DNA of 64,000 nucleotides from Lucifuga dentata (GCA_014773175.1 VXCM01002025.1:1-64000), one strand, 5' to 3'; shown: positions 51,612 through 62,900, numbered from the stretch's first letter. The notes: generated from the sequence alone by a model not told the origin. A program made the numbers and translations.

Positions 51612-51878
51612 ACCCTCTTCCGTATTGTAACAACTCACTCCACTGCTGTATAATAGGATGCACAAAAGAACTCAGCACTTCAAGAGAAACTTCTTACAGA
51701 CGTGCTAATTTGAGGTTAACCAGCAAGTCATCCAGCTGAGATACCAACAGGGATGAGCCCATTATCACCCTGCTCAGATAAATGTAACATATGGACTACC
51801 TGGTGGTGAGTGAGTTGATCTGAAATTCTGTGTACATTTTGCATTTTACTGGTGCCTGGAGGATTTCATCTAAGTGCC

Positions 51879-51898
51879 TGTGTATGTGTATGTGTATA

Positions 51899-51941
<43 letters not shown>
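51879..51941. repeat. (TG)n with TATG interruptions
   Basis: TG-rich run ending at the N at 51942. Confidence 0.9.
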
Positions 51942-53210
51942 NTTCTGTGTGCCTCTGCATTCCCCTGTAATGGAAACCCATGCTTATTCTTTAGCTTCTT
52001 GAAGCTTTCATAATATAATGATTCATAATGGTTCTTTTACATCAATAGACTGATGTTTATCACATGATCTTTCTCTCTTACCACAGATGATGACAGAGAT
52101 TTTATAATGGATACAGATACTGCATCACAGCCGTCATATCAAACAAACGTTCTGTTCTGCATCTGCACGCATGTGCCCGTTTGCACAGAATTGAGAGCCA
52201 GCTTGGTCACACAAACACACAAACATGAGCAGGTGATAATAGGGCTATTCTTCATGCTAGCTCATGAATAATTCACAAACCATGTGCTCAAATAGATTCT
52301 TGAGTTGACAATAATATGACAGCTTCTGCAAGTGCTACTATATGAGAAATATCACAAATGTTTTAGAGAGTTTAATGGGGAATGAAGTCAACTATGTGGT
52401 GTTATAACCAAATGCGTATTTTGATATTTATGGTAAGCAAAACAACCCAGATGGCCTTAAAGACCTGTATTCTGCACATTATATGACATTCCTTGGATTT
52501 CGTTTTATTATCCCAGATATTGTTTCATACCATATTAAAGCCATTTATTTTTGCACAGCTACAACTTTTAGGCTTTTCAAATCACTGTGAAGAATACATA
52601 ATAGCTGAGCTCACAGTATCTTCATTTGAATTGTATGGAAGATGCCCAAGGTTCATTTGTAGGTCTGACTTAATGTTCATTATTTCTTCTGAATCATAGA
52701 GAAGAGTAACAATTTTATATCACCAAACACAAATCTGATCTTTTCCATCAGGCATGTTTGGAAAAATGACTACATTTGCATTGTGGCAATTTGTACTCTG
52801 GAAGCACTGGTACTCTGGAAGGGGGGCAGCGATGGCAGCATTGCTGAAGCTTGGAAATTGGCCTGCCCATAAGTCAGTGGAGAGACACTTATTGTGTTTT
52901 CATTGTTCAATAAGCCTTTGCATGAATTTCTTTCACCTCTTAGCTTACCGAGCCAGAAGCTCCCTAAACACCAAAGTCTTCATTATGGAAAGGAGGCTGG
53001 CTCGAGGTCACCCCTGATGTTCTGGTGGCTGCCTGGGGAAGACTGGAATTAGAAAGCTACTGCAGCCATAAGCCACACCAACCAACTGTGCTGAAGGACT
53101 CCAATCTCTATAAGTTTGGCGCCACTTTAACAATGTTGTAAAAGCTGCACTGGTACAGGATATAAACGAGTCCTTTCTGATTCTCATGTCGCCATAGCAG
53201 ATACTCTCTG

Positions 53211-53245
53211 TGCTGTTCTGCAGCACAGAGAGTATTTTTTGGGAA
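53211..53245. repeat. Perfect 15-bp hairpin with 5-base loop
   Basis: ATACTCTCTGTGCTG (53211-53225), loop TTCTG, then the exact complement (53231-53245). Flanks are not complementary, which argues against a microRNA precursor. Confidence 0.9.
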
Positions 53246-54059
53246 AAGGCATGGCTTACACATACTTCACACTGAATCTTACCGGAAATAAACAAATAGG
53301 CTGTTTATGGAGCAGCTGTTCAGATGGAAAACATTCAGTCAAGGCCTAAAAGAGATGGCCAGGCTAATGAGAGTTAACTGTGCACAGCGAAATGATTAGA
53401 GCAACTGACCCACCCTCTGAAAAAAAAAACAAAACAAAAAGAAATGCAATTGAAGCAACATAGTCAAATCAGACAGAGAGATACTTTCTATTTACTGTAC
53501 TGAATGCATGTAAATAATTCAGTTTCCAAGATGTGCGAAGGTCATCCATATGCAACTCTCATTCCTTTTTAAAGAAAAGATTGTAGGCCTTATATTATGA
53601 GTTGATGCTTTATTTGGACCTGTTAAAATGTACCCACCTACATGAAAGAAACTTTCCTTCAAGGCAGTGTGATAGGCCATTCAGATGACTGTGTAATTCC
53701 TTGCTCCCTGTCCATTTATAGCTCCATTTTTCTCATGTCGTCAGCCAGTGGGCAATGAAGGCTATTGCAGGAAAGCCATTGATGCGGCATTGTCAGCCAA
53801 CACTGCTGAAGCATGGAGCTTCTGTTGAATCGAGCTGGCTGTTGATTGCAGGATGAATGAGGTCATCTTCTCAGCAAAAAGCTAAAATAACAGTAAAAAA
53901 AAAAAAAAAAAAAAAAAAAATCACAAATCTGTTTGCTGCATTTTAAGAATTGTTATTCGTCATCATGTGTCTCCTATTCTGTTACTTTGCGAGCAGATTT
54001 CCCCCTTGAGAGCAGAAGACACTGAGGGTAAAAAAAAAAAAAAAANAAAAAAAAAAAAA

Positions 54060-54271
54060 AAAAGATCAAGCTGGAGTTACTTCCGTGCACCCTGAGGTGC
54101 AAGAATGGAATAACTTTCCAAAGACTTGCCCCGGTACGCGTGTGTCCCGCAGCAGCGTGAAGGCGGCGCGCATGGAGGACTTGCAGGGCGCTGAACACCA
54201 CCAGCCAGAGGAATTCAAAACAACAGCGGCTGTCACCCATCAGGAGAGGAGGAAAAATTACCAGACACGTG

Positions 54272-54317
<46 letters not shown>

Positions 54318-54833
54318 CCCCTAAAGTAGACTAATCCAGGTGTCGGGTCCCGCTGATACGCCATACAGGACGTTTATGATCCCGCGCATATTACTAGTAT
54401 GAATTTTCCCTTTTGCCATTAAAAATAAATAAAAATAAAAATAATAATAAAAACATCCATGAAATATTCCGACTGTGGAGAATGTTGCTGGTTTTCGGCA
54501 GCGCGCAAAATTGACTGGGTCCACTTCGAGGGGGAGGGGAACCCTTTTGACTCGAATTAAAATAAAAAGAAAAAAAAAGTAGGAGGGCAGGGAGGAAAGA
54601 GGAGCTGGTGCCAGACGCAGCGTGTACGTACGTGCTTTATTTTAGCGGCTGAGAGTGTGTGACGTGATATTGCAGCCTGCTCCCGGAGCTCTGCAAGCAC
54701 CGAGCAAAGCGCGTCTACTTTCCTCTGTTGTAACTCACAAAGCCCCCCCTCCAACATCACCCATCCACCCACTACGGATCTTTCTCTTTCTTTTCTTTCT
54801 TTCTTTTTTTTTATTCTAAGAGCGGAGGGGGGG

Positions 54834-54835
<2 letters not shown>
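54060..54835 (+). promoter_or_regulatory. adgrb3: CpG-rich putative promoter region of adgrb3
   Basis: CpG dinucleotides are frequent here and continue to about 55.3 kb, while the preceding 54 kb is CpG-poor. The stretch holds a (GA)n tract at 54271-54315, a G-rich run near 54528-54541, repeated ACGT near 54627-54640 and a CRE-like TGACGTGA at 54660-54667. There is no clear TATA box. A promoter is inferred from composition and from its position just upstream of the leader exon. Confidence 0.5.
54271..54315. repeat. (GA)n tract in the putative promoter
   Basis: GAGAGA run upstream of the leader exon. Confidence 0.95.

Positions 54836-54866
<31 letters not shown>
54836..54866. repeat. (CTG)n trinucleotide repeat, about 10 units
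   Basis: Uninterrupted TGC/CTG run at the start of the putative leader exon; in RNA it would read CUG. Confidence 0.95.
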
Positions 54867-54868
<2 letters not shown>

Positions 54869-54916
54869 GGAAACAATTCAGTGGGAACAGAGACGTGGAG
54901 TCTGCCGAATTCATTC

Positions 54917-54964
54917 ATGGTGATACTGTAAAGAATTTCTTTCCTCTTCCCATCACTCCAAGAA

Positions 54965-55022
<58 letters not shown>

Positions 55023-55286
55023 TCTTTCTCCCTCTCCCTCTCCCTCTCTGCTCGGTGGCTGTCGTGGTGTTGTTGCGCTCCGTTTTGATGGGAAAAACCC
55101 AGAAGAAGAAGCAGCAGACGGGGGCAGATATGAGCTGACAGACCGGAGTGTAACGCATTTTTATTTTCATCCATTGAAGCATCTTGTTGCGCTGGACTTC
55201 AATTGTCTGGAATGGGGAGTATTGATTCACCGGAGGGCAGCAGAATTTATTTATAAAGGATGTGGTCAAGTATGTCGGAAAAATAG
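54917..55286 (+). promoter_or_regulatory. Four short upstream ORFs in the adgrb3 leader
   Basis: Each ATG in the putative first exon opens a short frame that stops within the exon: 54917-54931 (4 codons), 55088-55138 (16 codons), 55212-55256 (14 codons) and 55260-55286 (8 codons). If the exon is transcribed, scanning ribosomes meet several uORFs before the receptor start. Translation effect is inferred. Confidence 0.45.
54968..55050. repeat. (CT)25 and CT-rich tract in the leader exon
   Basis: Pure CT repeats to 55018, then CCCTCT-type degeneracy. Confidence 0.95.
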
Positions 55287-55333
55287 CCATAGCTTACGCA
55301 GTGCAAGGTAAGATCTGTCATATTATTACGGTA

Positions 55334-55384
55334 TTCTTCTTCTTTTTCTTCTTCTTCTTCTGCTTCTTCTTCTTCTTCTTCTTC

Positions 55385-55432
<48 letters not shown>

Positions 55433-55436
55433 TTAT
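55334..55436. repeat. (TTC)n-(TTA)n compound microsatellite
   Basis: Begins 26 bases after the exon 1 donor. Confidence 0.95.
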
Positions 55437-56099
55437 ATGTAGCTGACAGTGTCATGTGAAGCAAGCAGTTGGAAAAAACCCCCCATTTTTTTCTGTTTTA
55501 CATTGTCATCTGCCTGTTAAAGTTGATTTCATGTGTCCTGTGTGTTCAGCAGGATCTGTTTGGAGCTTTTATCCCTTCACGTTATTCCATCGTGCCTAAT
55601 ACAGAATTTTAATAGGCGATCTCTCTCTTAAAAAGAAGAAGAAAAAAAAAAAAATCNAAAAAAAAAAAAATCACACATAAGTGCCGAACGTCGGGCTGAG
55701 GTGTTGCCCGTGTCTCTCTATTCAAATTTCCTCTCGAGACGAAATTGCTCCTTGAAGTCCCGGTAATAAAATCAGCATCTCTTGACGACCAATTTCTCGT
55801 CCCCAGAATACTGATTTTCGTGTAGGCTTGGTCATGAATCTTGCGCAGGCATGTGGAATCATTTGGATTTGTCAGACTGTCTCGACTAAAAGCTGTTTTA
55901 TTTTTATTTATTTATTTATTTATTTTACTCATGAATGGTTCCACTCATCCTCATATAAGACATATATGATCCGAATGTATTTAGATGGGCAGATTTTAAT
56001 CATTGAAAAGGTCCAAGTTTGCGCCATAAGCACAAATTTCTCTGTTCTAAGGACTCTGGTATAGGCTGGTATCTATAGCCTACTTGGGATTTCAACGCC

Positions 56100-56136
56100 T
56101 ACACACACAGACACACACACACACACACACACACAC
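56100..56136. repeat. (AC)n microsatellite in intron 1
   Basis: AC run with one AG interruption. Confidence 0.95.
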
Positions 56137-56230
56137 TTTGAGACACGCACGCACATACATGCACGTTCCGCTGTGACACTGCTCACAGCTGCATTGCCTG
56201 TAGGATTAAAGCAATCAGGACATTGCAATG

Positions 56231-56233
<3 letters not shown>

Positions 56234-56287
<54 letters not shown>

Positions 56288-56316
56288 GCGCACACGCACA
56301 CACACATAAACACACG
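56234..56316. repeat. (CT)25 followed by (CA)n in intron 1
   Basis: CT run to 56284, then CA-rich DNA. Confidence 0.95.
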
Positions 56317-57038
56317 GATGAACGCACAAGCATGCAGGCACACACACTGGCTCTTTATCAGATTGCATTGTCAAATATGTCAAGCCCTGAATTCGGAGAC
56401 ATTCAGGTCGTGGAGTGGACAAAGAGCATCAGGCACAGAAGTCCCACAGAAACGGACATACAAAATACTATTTTTTTCATTCTGTGAATTTGGCAGCCAA
56501 ATATTATCTAATTGCCGTCAGAGGAAACAAACTAAATCAAAGACCAGAAACAGCTTGATTTGAAAAGATGCTGGTTCCTGCGTAAACTGAGCATCCTGAA
56601 GCTCGCATGAAATGGATTCTGCTGTCACTCCTCACATTCCGGCTTAGATATCTGATACTCTAAACGGCTATATTTGACTTTCTCTAAGGATTCTGCCATA
56701 CCAAACACGACCCACTTAATAACGTCTAAATGACTCACATTATTTCCCCCCATCCCCCCTCCCAAAAAAACATAAAAAATAAATAAATAAATGAACAGTG
56801 ACACGAGCGGCCACAAGGTGGCAATGTTTGCACAAACTATGGCGGCAATGAAGGAGACAGGATGGGGATGCAAAAGACATGTTGCTGAGGTTAATGTGAC
56901 TTTTTTTCTCCATTTTCACGGTAGGACACAGTGATAAATATGTGAAGCACATCAATAACAGCTGATAAAGATCATCAATCATGCAGTGCCTCTTGCTTGA
57001 ACATTTCCCTGTGTAATTCTTCTCATCTCTCCCTGCAG

Positions 57039-57053
57039 GCCAAATGACATAGG
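57039..57053 (+). other. adgrb3: 5' UTR part of the start-codon exon, with splice acceptor
   Basis: A pyrimidine-rich tract followed by CCCTGCAG ends at 57038 and gives a strong acceptor. Fifteen leader bases follow, then the ATG at 57054. Confidence 0.85.
57044..57052 (+). promoter_or_regulatory. Minimal uORF (Met-Thr-stop) just before the adgrb3 start
   Basis: ATG ACA TAG at 57044-57052 lies in the spliced leader and ends one base before the main ATG at 57054. Such a two-codon uORF could only permit leaky scanning or very short-range re-initiation. Context at -3 is G (last base of GCC), so it may be recognised. Confidence 0.5.
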
Positions 57054-57807
57054 ATGAAGGCTGTTCGTAACCTGTTGATTTATATATTTTCCACCTATCT
57101 TCTGGTTATGTTTGGATTAACTGGTGCCCAAGATTATTGGTGTTCCACTCTGGTCAAGGGGGTCATTTATGGATCATATTCGGTGACTGAAATGTTTCCT
57201 AAGAACTACACAAACTGTACATGGACGCTGGAGAACCCAGACCCAACCAAATACAGCATCTACCTGAAGCTATACAAGCGAGACTTGAGCTGCTCCGAAT
57301 ATTCTTTGCTTGCTTATCAGTTTGATCACTACTCACACGAAAAGATCAACGAGTTGCTGAAAATCAACGAGTCTATAGTATACCTATGCGATTCAAAGAA
57401 TATTTATGTATTTTTGCTGTATGACAAGAATTTCGTTCAACTACGGAGGGTTTTCCCTTATGATTATAACGGATTGACGCTACAGAAGCTCGACGAGGAT
57501 GAAAAGTCTATTGTGGAGTTTTTGGTGTTGAATAAGGCGAGCCCTAGTCAGTTTGGGTGTCAAGTGCTTTGTACATGGCTGGAAAACTGCCTGAAATTAG
57601 AGAAAGGGACGGTGGAGACATGTGGAACTGTGTACACAAAATGCACATGCCCTCAGCATTTAGGTGATGGAGAATCAGAGAGTATGCTTATGCTGAACAA
57701 TGTGGTTCTACCTTTAAATCCACAAACGGAGGGTTGCTTGTCACCTCAACTACAAGCTGGGCAGGTCTGCAATCTGAGTGCAGAAGTGAAACGGCCTCCT
57801 AAGGAAG
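57054..57807 (+). CDS. adgrb3: Adhesion G protein-coupled receptor B3 (BAI3), first coding exon
   Basis: Partial: 251 complete codons plus one base, ended by a strong donor (AAG|GTGAGT, intron phase 1). The start is the ATG at 57054, with A at -3. Residues 1-25 form a signal peptide that begins [20 protein letters not shown], as I recall it in mammalian ADGRB3. Residues about 30-160 are the N-terminal CUB domain, with Cys pairs C30/C55 and C80/C112. Sequons are at N51, N54, N105 and N240. A Cys-rich linker (C169, C173, C179, C190, C197, C199, C228, C239) follows and ends in KRPPKE, where the known protein continues towards its thrombospondin type-1 repeats. Those repeats, the hormone-receptor/GAIN region and the seven-helix domain must lie beyond the window. 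Established for the family: a postsynaptic adhesion receptor that binds C1q-like proteins and signals through ELMO/DOCK to Rac. Paralogues ADGRB1 and ADGRB2 lack a CUB at this position, so the B3 call is firm. Confidence 0.96.
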
Positions 57808-58057
57808 GTGAGTATTCCGTCATCTTCCTCCTTTTGCTTCAGTAGATTAGACTGGCTAATACACTCCTGTATGCATAGATAAGATGGTATCATGTGAGTT
57901 AAATTTGAACGTCCTTAATGCATGTTTAATGTGCGATGGCCAATGAAACAAAGAGCACACATAGATGTACTGTATACTGTAGCTGGTCTGTCAGCTTCAA
58001 AAACAAAGCTGCCAGAGGAGTTGGGTGTAGTCAAGACCACATTAACACAAACCAAAC

Positions 58058-58061
<4 letters not shown>

Positions 58062-58106
<45 letters not shown>
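58062..58106. repeat. Poly-A of 45 bases
   Basis: Uninterrupted A run in the second intron. Other A/T runs of 20 or more: 4859, 8813, 16210, 18499, 21327, 34101, 35098, 35409, 36632, 42867, 45038, 53893, 54030. Confidence 0.95.
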
Positions 58107-58109
<3 letters not shown>

Positions 58110-60539
58110 TGTCTTTCATTTGGTTGGACTGAATTTAAAATGCAATATTTCTGTGAATTGAAAATGGCTGTTTTTTTTTTCCGTTTGTTTTTCTTTATAC
58201 ATCACCACTGAGTTAAAATGGCTGCAAATACAAAAAAAATATGTTGTGTGTTGTACATTTACGTCAGTGTTATCTATACAAAAAAAAAAAAAAAAANAAA
58301 AAAAAAAAAAAAGAAAAAAAAAGGAAAAGATTTTATTGGCATCTATGTCACTTAGGGCTACCAAGTAGATTCAGTTCAGAAAATAAAAGTATTGCCATAG
58401 AGCAATGCAACATGTCTGATTCCATTTTAGAATCAAGATTTTACGAAACTGCTTAAAAAAACAACAACAGTGGACATGTATGCACTCATGCATAAACGCA
58501 CACACATGCTCATGCACATGCAACACACACAGTGTAACCATATGGTTGGAGAATTCTTCTGCATTGAAGAAAGAAGAGAATAAACATGTTAAATAACTTA
58601 CTCATTATATAACCTGTTCTTGGGGCATTTGTGTACCTCTTTGAGACACACGCGGATCTCTTCTTGACACGTAGCTGCTTGCATTTGAACAGATAACAGG
58701 CGAAACCCAGAGGAATAGCTAACATGCCTGAAAGGTGCAGGTTCTTTCGCTGAAACACAAAAGAGGGGCATTCATCACAGCACACTGAACCAGAAATAAT
58801 GAGTCAACCTTTGGATTTGGGGGGAAATAATGATAGCATGAATGTTACAGAGCCATCTCCCTTGTGGCACTTTCCAAAAATACCAGTTGCAGTAATAGCA
58901 CCCTAGAGAACAGGTGGCAGTTTTCTAATCAAAAAGACCAGGCGAGCATCGATTACAGCAGTTTTCAGCTGTTTAGGGGACTTCATGCTGCTACGTGCTA
59001 CATTACAGGTTTAGGTATTTTTTGTAACAAATCGCTCAGCAATTTTTCGGTTTTCAAGAAATATCTGTACATACCCAAAATGCCTAAAATGCTCTGCTAT
59101 AGGTCTTTTAATGCCTTTGCAGGAGTTAATCTCAGTCTTGTTCGAAATTTCCATATGATATACTATATTTTAGCGGATGGTCTCCTCAAATTGAAGGATC
59201 ATTTTGAGTATCATTCACCTACCTCTTCACTAGAACTCTCAGGCAATAGTGCATATGGCTTTTATTGCAAATTATCATTACAACTGACCCTGCAGTGAAA
59301 AGGCATGTCACATAATATCTTCAAATATGACTCAGCTATATAATTTCATCATTTGGTGAATCTCACGTTCATTACAACTCGTAAACAGTACTAGCAAAAA
59401 TTTATGCGTATTCCAAGGGAAAAATCACTGACCCCAAAACCAACATTTGGCATTTTTCTATCAGCATGTTAATAACAGCTTAAGAGCACGGCTTATTTTT
59501 TTTTTTCCCCCTCAGAAGATTTTCCACAAGCTTCTATTTATAGGAAGGCTGATGGGGAGGTTTGAATAAATCCGTTTTTATCTGGATAACAGGGGGTTTA
59601 AAAGAGCACCTTGTCTCCTGTGGCATCATGATGATAGAGTGGGTGTTCCTGATGAAGAATAAAGCATTACAAACAGTCGACAAGGGCGCCATTTGATACA
59701 ATCGCTCGTCTTTGATCTTCTCACTTCCTGTAGAGGATGGCCTCAGAGCACATCAAAGATGGCAGGGCTGGAGGCTGGAGGCTGTAGTCCTGCCTCAGAA
59801 ACACCCCGCCAGTGTTTTGTACAGACTGCGGATAGCAACATTTTTTTATTTTTTTTTTAACCATCTGGAGTCTCAAATATTTTTCTAGAAAATACTTCAC
59901 TCTTGAATCTGAAAGAATCGAGCAAAAAAAAAAAAAAAAAAAAAGAAATTATAAAGAGTTGTCAATTCTACTTGATTCTAGAATATTCTGAAAATGAAGG
60001 AAAGTCTCCAAAAATCAGCAAGCACTGTCTCAATGTGACTTTCCACTGCAGAGGGTTAAAGACTTCAAACAATGTAAGATGTATATGCAGATAAATTGAC
60101 AAACCATATTTTTCATGTACCTTGAAGTTTGAAGTTGAGTCACTGGACTGAAAAAAATGCCAGAATGGGGCGAAACTGTCGCGTTGATGGGCATGGGCGT
60201 GTCTGCCCAAACTGTTCCCGCTAGAGTTAGAACAGAAGAATCCTCTCTTCTCAATGGCAAAATGTCTTCCAGCTATTTTTTCCAGTCCAGTGGCTCAACC
60301 TTCCAGACATCTTCCCACCTGGATGACTGAGATGAACCATTTCAGACATATTTTTCCATATTGTGGCATTTTGAAAAACAGTTGTAAAATGAAGCAGCAC
60401 ACCGGCTCACGGTCTGTCCTGTGTGGGCTTAGTGTGTTCGTGTGACTTCCTCCCATGTTTCTCCAAGTCCGGTAGACTGATGACTCTTCGCAGCCCAGAG
60501 GTACATGAGAAACTGTCTATCTGTGTTAGCTCTGTGATG

Positions 60540-60640
60540 TCCAGGTGACTTATCCATTGCCTTTCACCCTGTGCATGCTGGGACAGGCTCCAGGACTTCA
60601 ATCTTAAATAAATACATGTCTGTAGAACAAAAACAAAACA
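60540..60640 (-). mobile_element. Degraded fragment of the GGAGCCTATCCCAGC-type retroposon
   Basis: ATGCTGGGACAGGCTCCAG near 60575-60593 is the complement of the family core. The surroundings are too diverged to set ends. Confidence 0.45.
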
Positions 60641-62444
60641 AAAAAAAAAACNAAAAAAAAAAAAAAAGAAAGAAGAAATGGCTAAGTAAAAGCTCGGAAG
60701 AAAAGGTATCACAGTTTCTGTGTTTGAATTGCATCTATTTTTAGAGCTGCTTATCACAAAATTTTCCAGTGCTTTTACTTTGAAACACTAAATCAACTGC
60801 ATCCAATGGCATTTAGTAACCTGGCAGCAAGAGACGTACAAAGTCTCACTCAGACCTGTCACATGCAGCTGCTCTTAAAAATGCTAAGATTCACATTGTG
60901 CTGCTCAGATTATCCACAAATTGCCCTTTTCTGCTGGAAATGAGTCACGAGGCATTCTTTTGCTTTGTGGCTCGATCTGCTCGTCTCCTATTGACTATTG
61001 GAAAGGCTCTTTGTCTTGTTTGTTGGAACTTGTCTGTTTCCTGGGATGAGGTTCAAGGAGGGTCAGCATGTGAATGAAATGTTTTGTGTTCAGTTTCCTT
61101 CAAGGTGTTCCGTGTTAATGAGTTTTCCAACAGTGTAATTCATGGCAGCCTTACCTGCTATTACATACAAATGACAGAGTCCAAACCATAGTGACAATCA
61201 CCTAGACGGTTCCAAAAATACAGGCTGGTGATTTTACAAACTGGTTTTTTCATTATTTTCATTCTGTTAAATGAAAACGGTAACGTGTTTTATCATGCAA
61301 ACATTTTGATTCTGTCAGGTATTCGTTATACTGCTGGTCTATTTCTGTGCTGTCATGCATTTATACAGGAAATAATAACGTGGAAAACAAAGATGCGACA
61401 GTAACAGTATGATACTTTGCTGCAAAGCAACAAAGCTCATCAATATGTAAAATGGTCAAAGGAATATTTTATGAATCCATAAATTCAGCCCTTTCGTCAG
61501 TACAAGAACTAGGTTAGAAATGAGTATAATGTCACAAAATAGAGTCCTGATATTCTGTTTTCAACCTGAGGAAAAAAAAAACTATTCATACTCAAAAATT
61601 CTGATTTGATTCTTAAATATAATACACAATATAAACACGACTGCTTCATTGCTTTGTTTGCCACTGGCGACTAAAGTTAACCTGACAAAGAGAGAGTTAC
61701 ATTTCTTTCCCACAAACAACTCAATATCAAGCTATTAAACATCATCTATAAAACATGCAGATACATGTTCTCTTTAAGAATCACTCGCTTACAGATCAGT
61801 CGGTCATTACGGCGTCTGACTATGCAAACTCTCTGCCATATGGAAAATGGCAATGAGATTTTATTGGCAAATGAAATGTGTGTGAAGCTTTCTAATGCAC
61901 CGTCACCCGCTAAAGTCCTGAGCACTGCAGCAGCTCAGCCTCGCTGCCTCACATAGTGAGGCCTTTTATTCACTTTGGATCTCAGTCAAGTCACTCAGTA
62001 GTCACACTGCATTATGCTCACCCCCATTGTTCAGTACACTTGGAGGCCATTTTAGTTCCAATTCAGTAAAGGAGAGAGCTCGGCTCAACAGCAATGAACC
62101 AGTTTTTAACAACATGCATGAATTATTTGGTTTTTGTCACAGCAGTTATCTTAAATGTCCCGTTGTCTTGAAATTCTGTCTTCAGTCATTCAACATTTAA
62201 AGAATTCTGAATTATTGAGTCCACGTTGGATTATTAATATTTACCATACTTCTTAAATTTTGTTTTCCGCCTGGTTTTGCAGCAGCACCGTTCTCCCTCT
62301 ACCTCCTGTAAGGTAGCAGAATGTAAAACATAAGTGCGACAGAAAGTTGTGCGATATTCATATTTATTTCGCAGCAGATTACATTTTGCCTTCTTTAAAC
62401 AAGCACCATGCAGTTTGTTGAGCAATTATACTACATGCTGGAAT

Positions 62445-62900
62445 CAGCTACGCTAATTTTGGTTCAATTTCAGAGTGTTTTTGCACCTCGTTTATTTTGA
62501 GCGTTTGCTTCGCACCCTGGAGCATTTCTGCCTTAAGTTCAGTTTGTTTGGGTGTATATGTGAACTAAGCAATTGAACTCGGACTAAGGTCACCTCCTCT
62601 AGGTGGTCTCGATTGATTCCAATCAAACGCCAGTCAGACCTAGCGTATAAAAGGATCATAAGTATCTAGTCAACTATGCTAATTTTGGTCCTTTTCAGCA
62701 TTTTCAGTTCATTTTGAGTATTCGTTTCAGACCCTGGAGCATTTCCACCTTAAGTTCAATTTGTTTGGGCATTTATGTGAACGAAGCAATTGAACTCAGG
62801 TCTGCACCTAAACAATCGTCCGAGATCACCGCCTCTAGGTTGTCTTGGCTGATTACAATTGCAATCAGACCCAGCGGACCATAGGACCATAAGTATCTGT
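62445..62900. repeat. Diverged two-unit tandem repeat (~228 bp)
   Basis: Unit 1 (62445-62670) and unit 2 (62671-62900) share, in order, GCTAATTTTGGT, ACCCTGGAGCATTT, TTAAGTTCARTTTGTTTGGG, AAGCAATTGAACTC, ACCKCCTCTAGGT and CATAAGTATCT. The sequence resembles a teleost repeat of unresolved class, here in adjacent direct copies within the adgrb3 intron. Confidence 0.7.

Larger units (their letters stand above)
50079..54059. other. No gene seen outside the inverted-end element
   Basis: Unique-looking DNA, a TG microsatellite, the 53211 hairpin and poly-A runs at 53893 and 54030 (N at 54046). Possibly distal regulatory DNA of adgrb3, but nothing in the sequence proves it. Confidence 0.5.
54836..55307 (+). 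other. adgrb3: Probable non-coding first exon (5' leader) of adgrb3
   Basis: The segment lies 1.7 kb upstream of the coding exon, is CpG-rich, and ends in a consensus donor (CAAG|GTAAGA at 55308). It contains a (CTG)10-like run at 54836-54866 and a (CT)25 tract at 54968-55018, continued as CT-rich DNA to about 55050. No long ATG-initiated frame crosses it; open frames through the CT tract only encode Ser-Leu repeats. The 5' boundary cannot be read from sequence, so the start given is only a minimum; transcription could begin anywhere from about 54.5 kb. Further leader exons in intron 1 cannot be excluded. Confidence 0.6.
55308..57038 (+). other. adgrb3: Intron 1 of adgrb3
   Basis: Bounded by GTAAGA at 55308 and CAG at 57038. 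It begins with a (TTC)n/(TTA)n compound microsatellite (55334-55436). It also holds an N-marked poly-A join at 55657, a (TTTA)n run (55895-55926), an (AC)n run (56100-56136) and a (CT)25 tract followed by (CA)n (56234-56316). I see no transposon and no convincing internal exon. Confidence 0.6.

Noticed and set aside
53196..53260. Hairpin as a microRNA precursor.
   Set aside because: The stem is only 15 bp and the flanks do not pair, which is too short for a canonical precursor.
54811..55311. Long open frames on both strands across the CT/GA and CTG tracts near exon 1.
   Set aside because: They consist mainly of Ser-Leu, Arg-Glu or poly-Ala repeats produced by microsatellites, which stay open by composition.
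58864..59298. A 144-codon open frame in the second adgrb3 intron.
   Set aside because: It begins at GTG rather than ATG, has a stop ten codons upstream, shows no recognisable domain, and its composition is like the surrounding intron. Treated as a chance frame.
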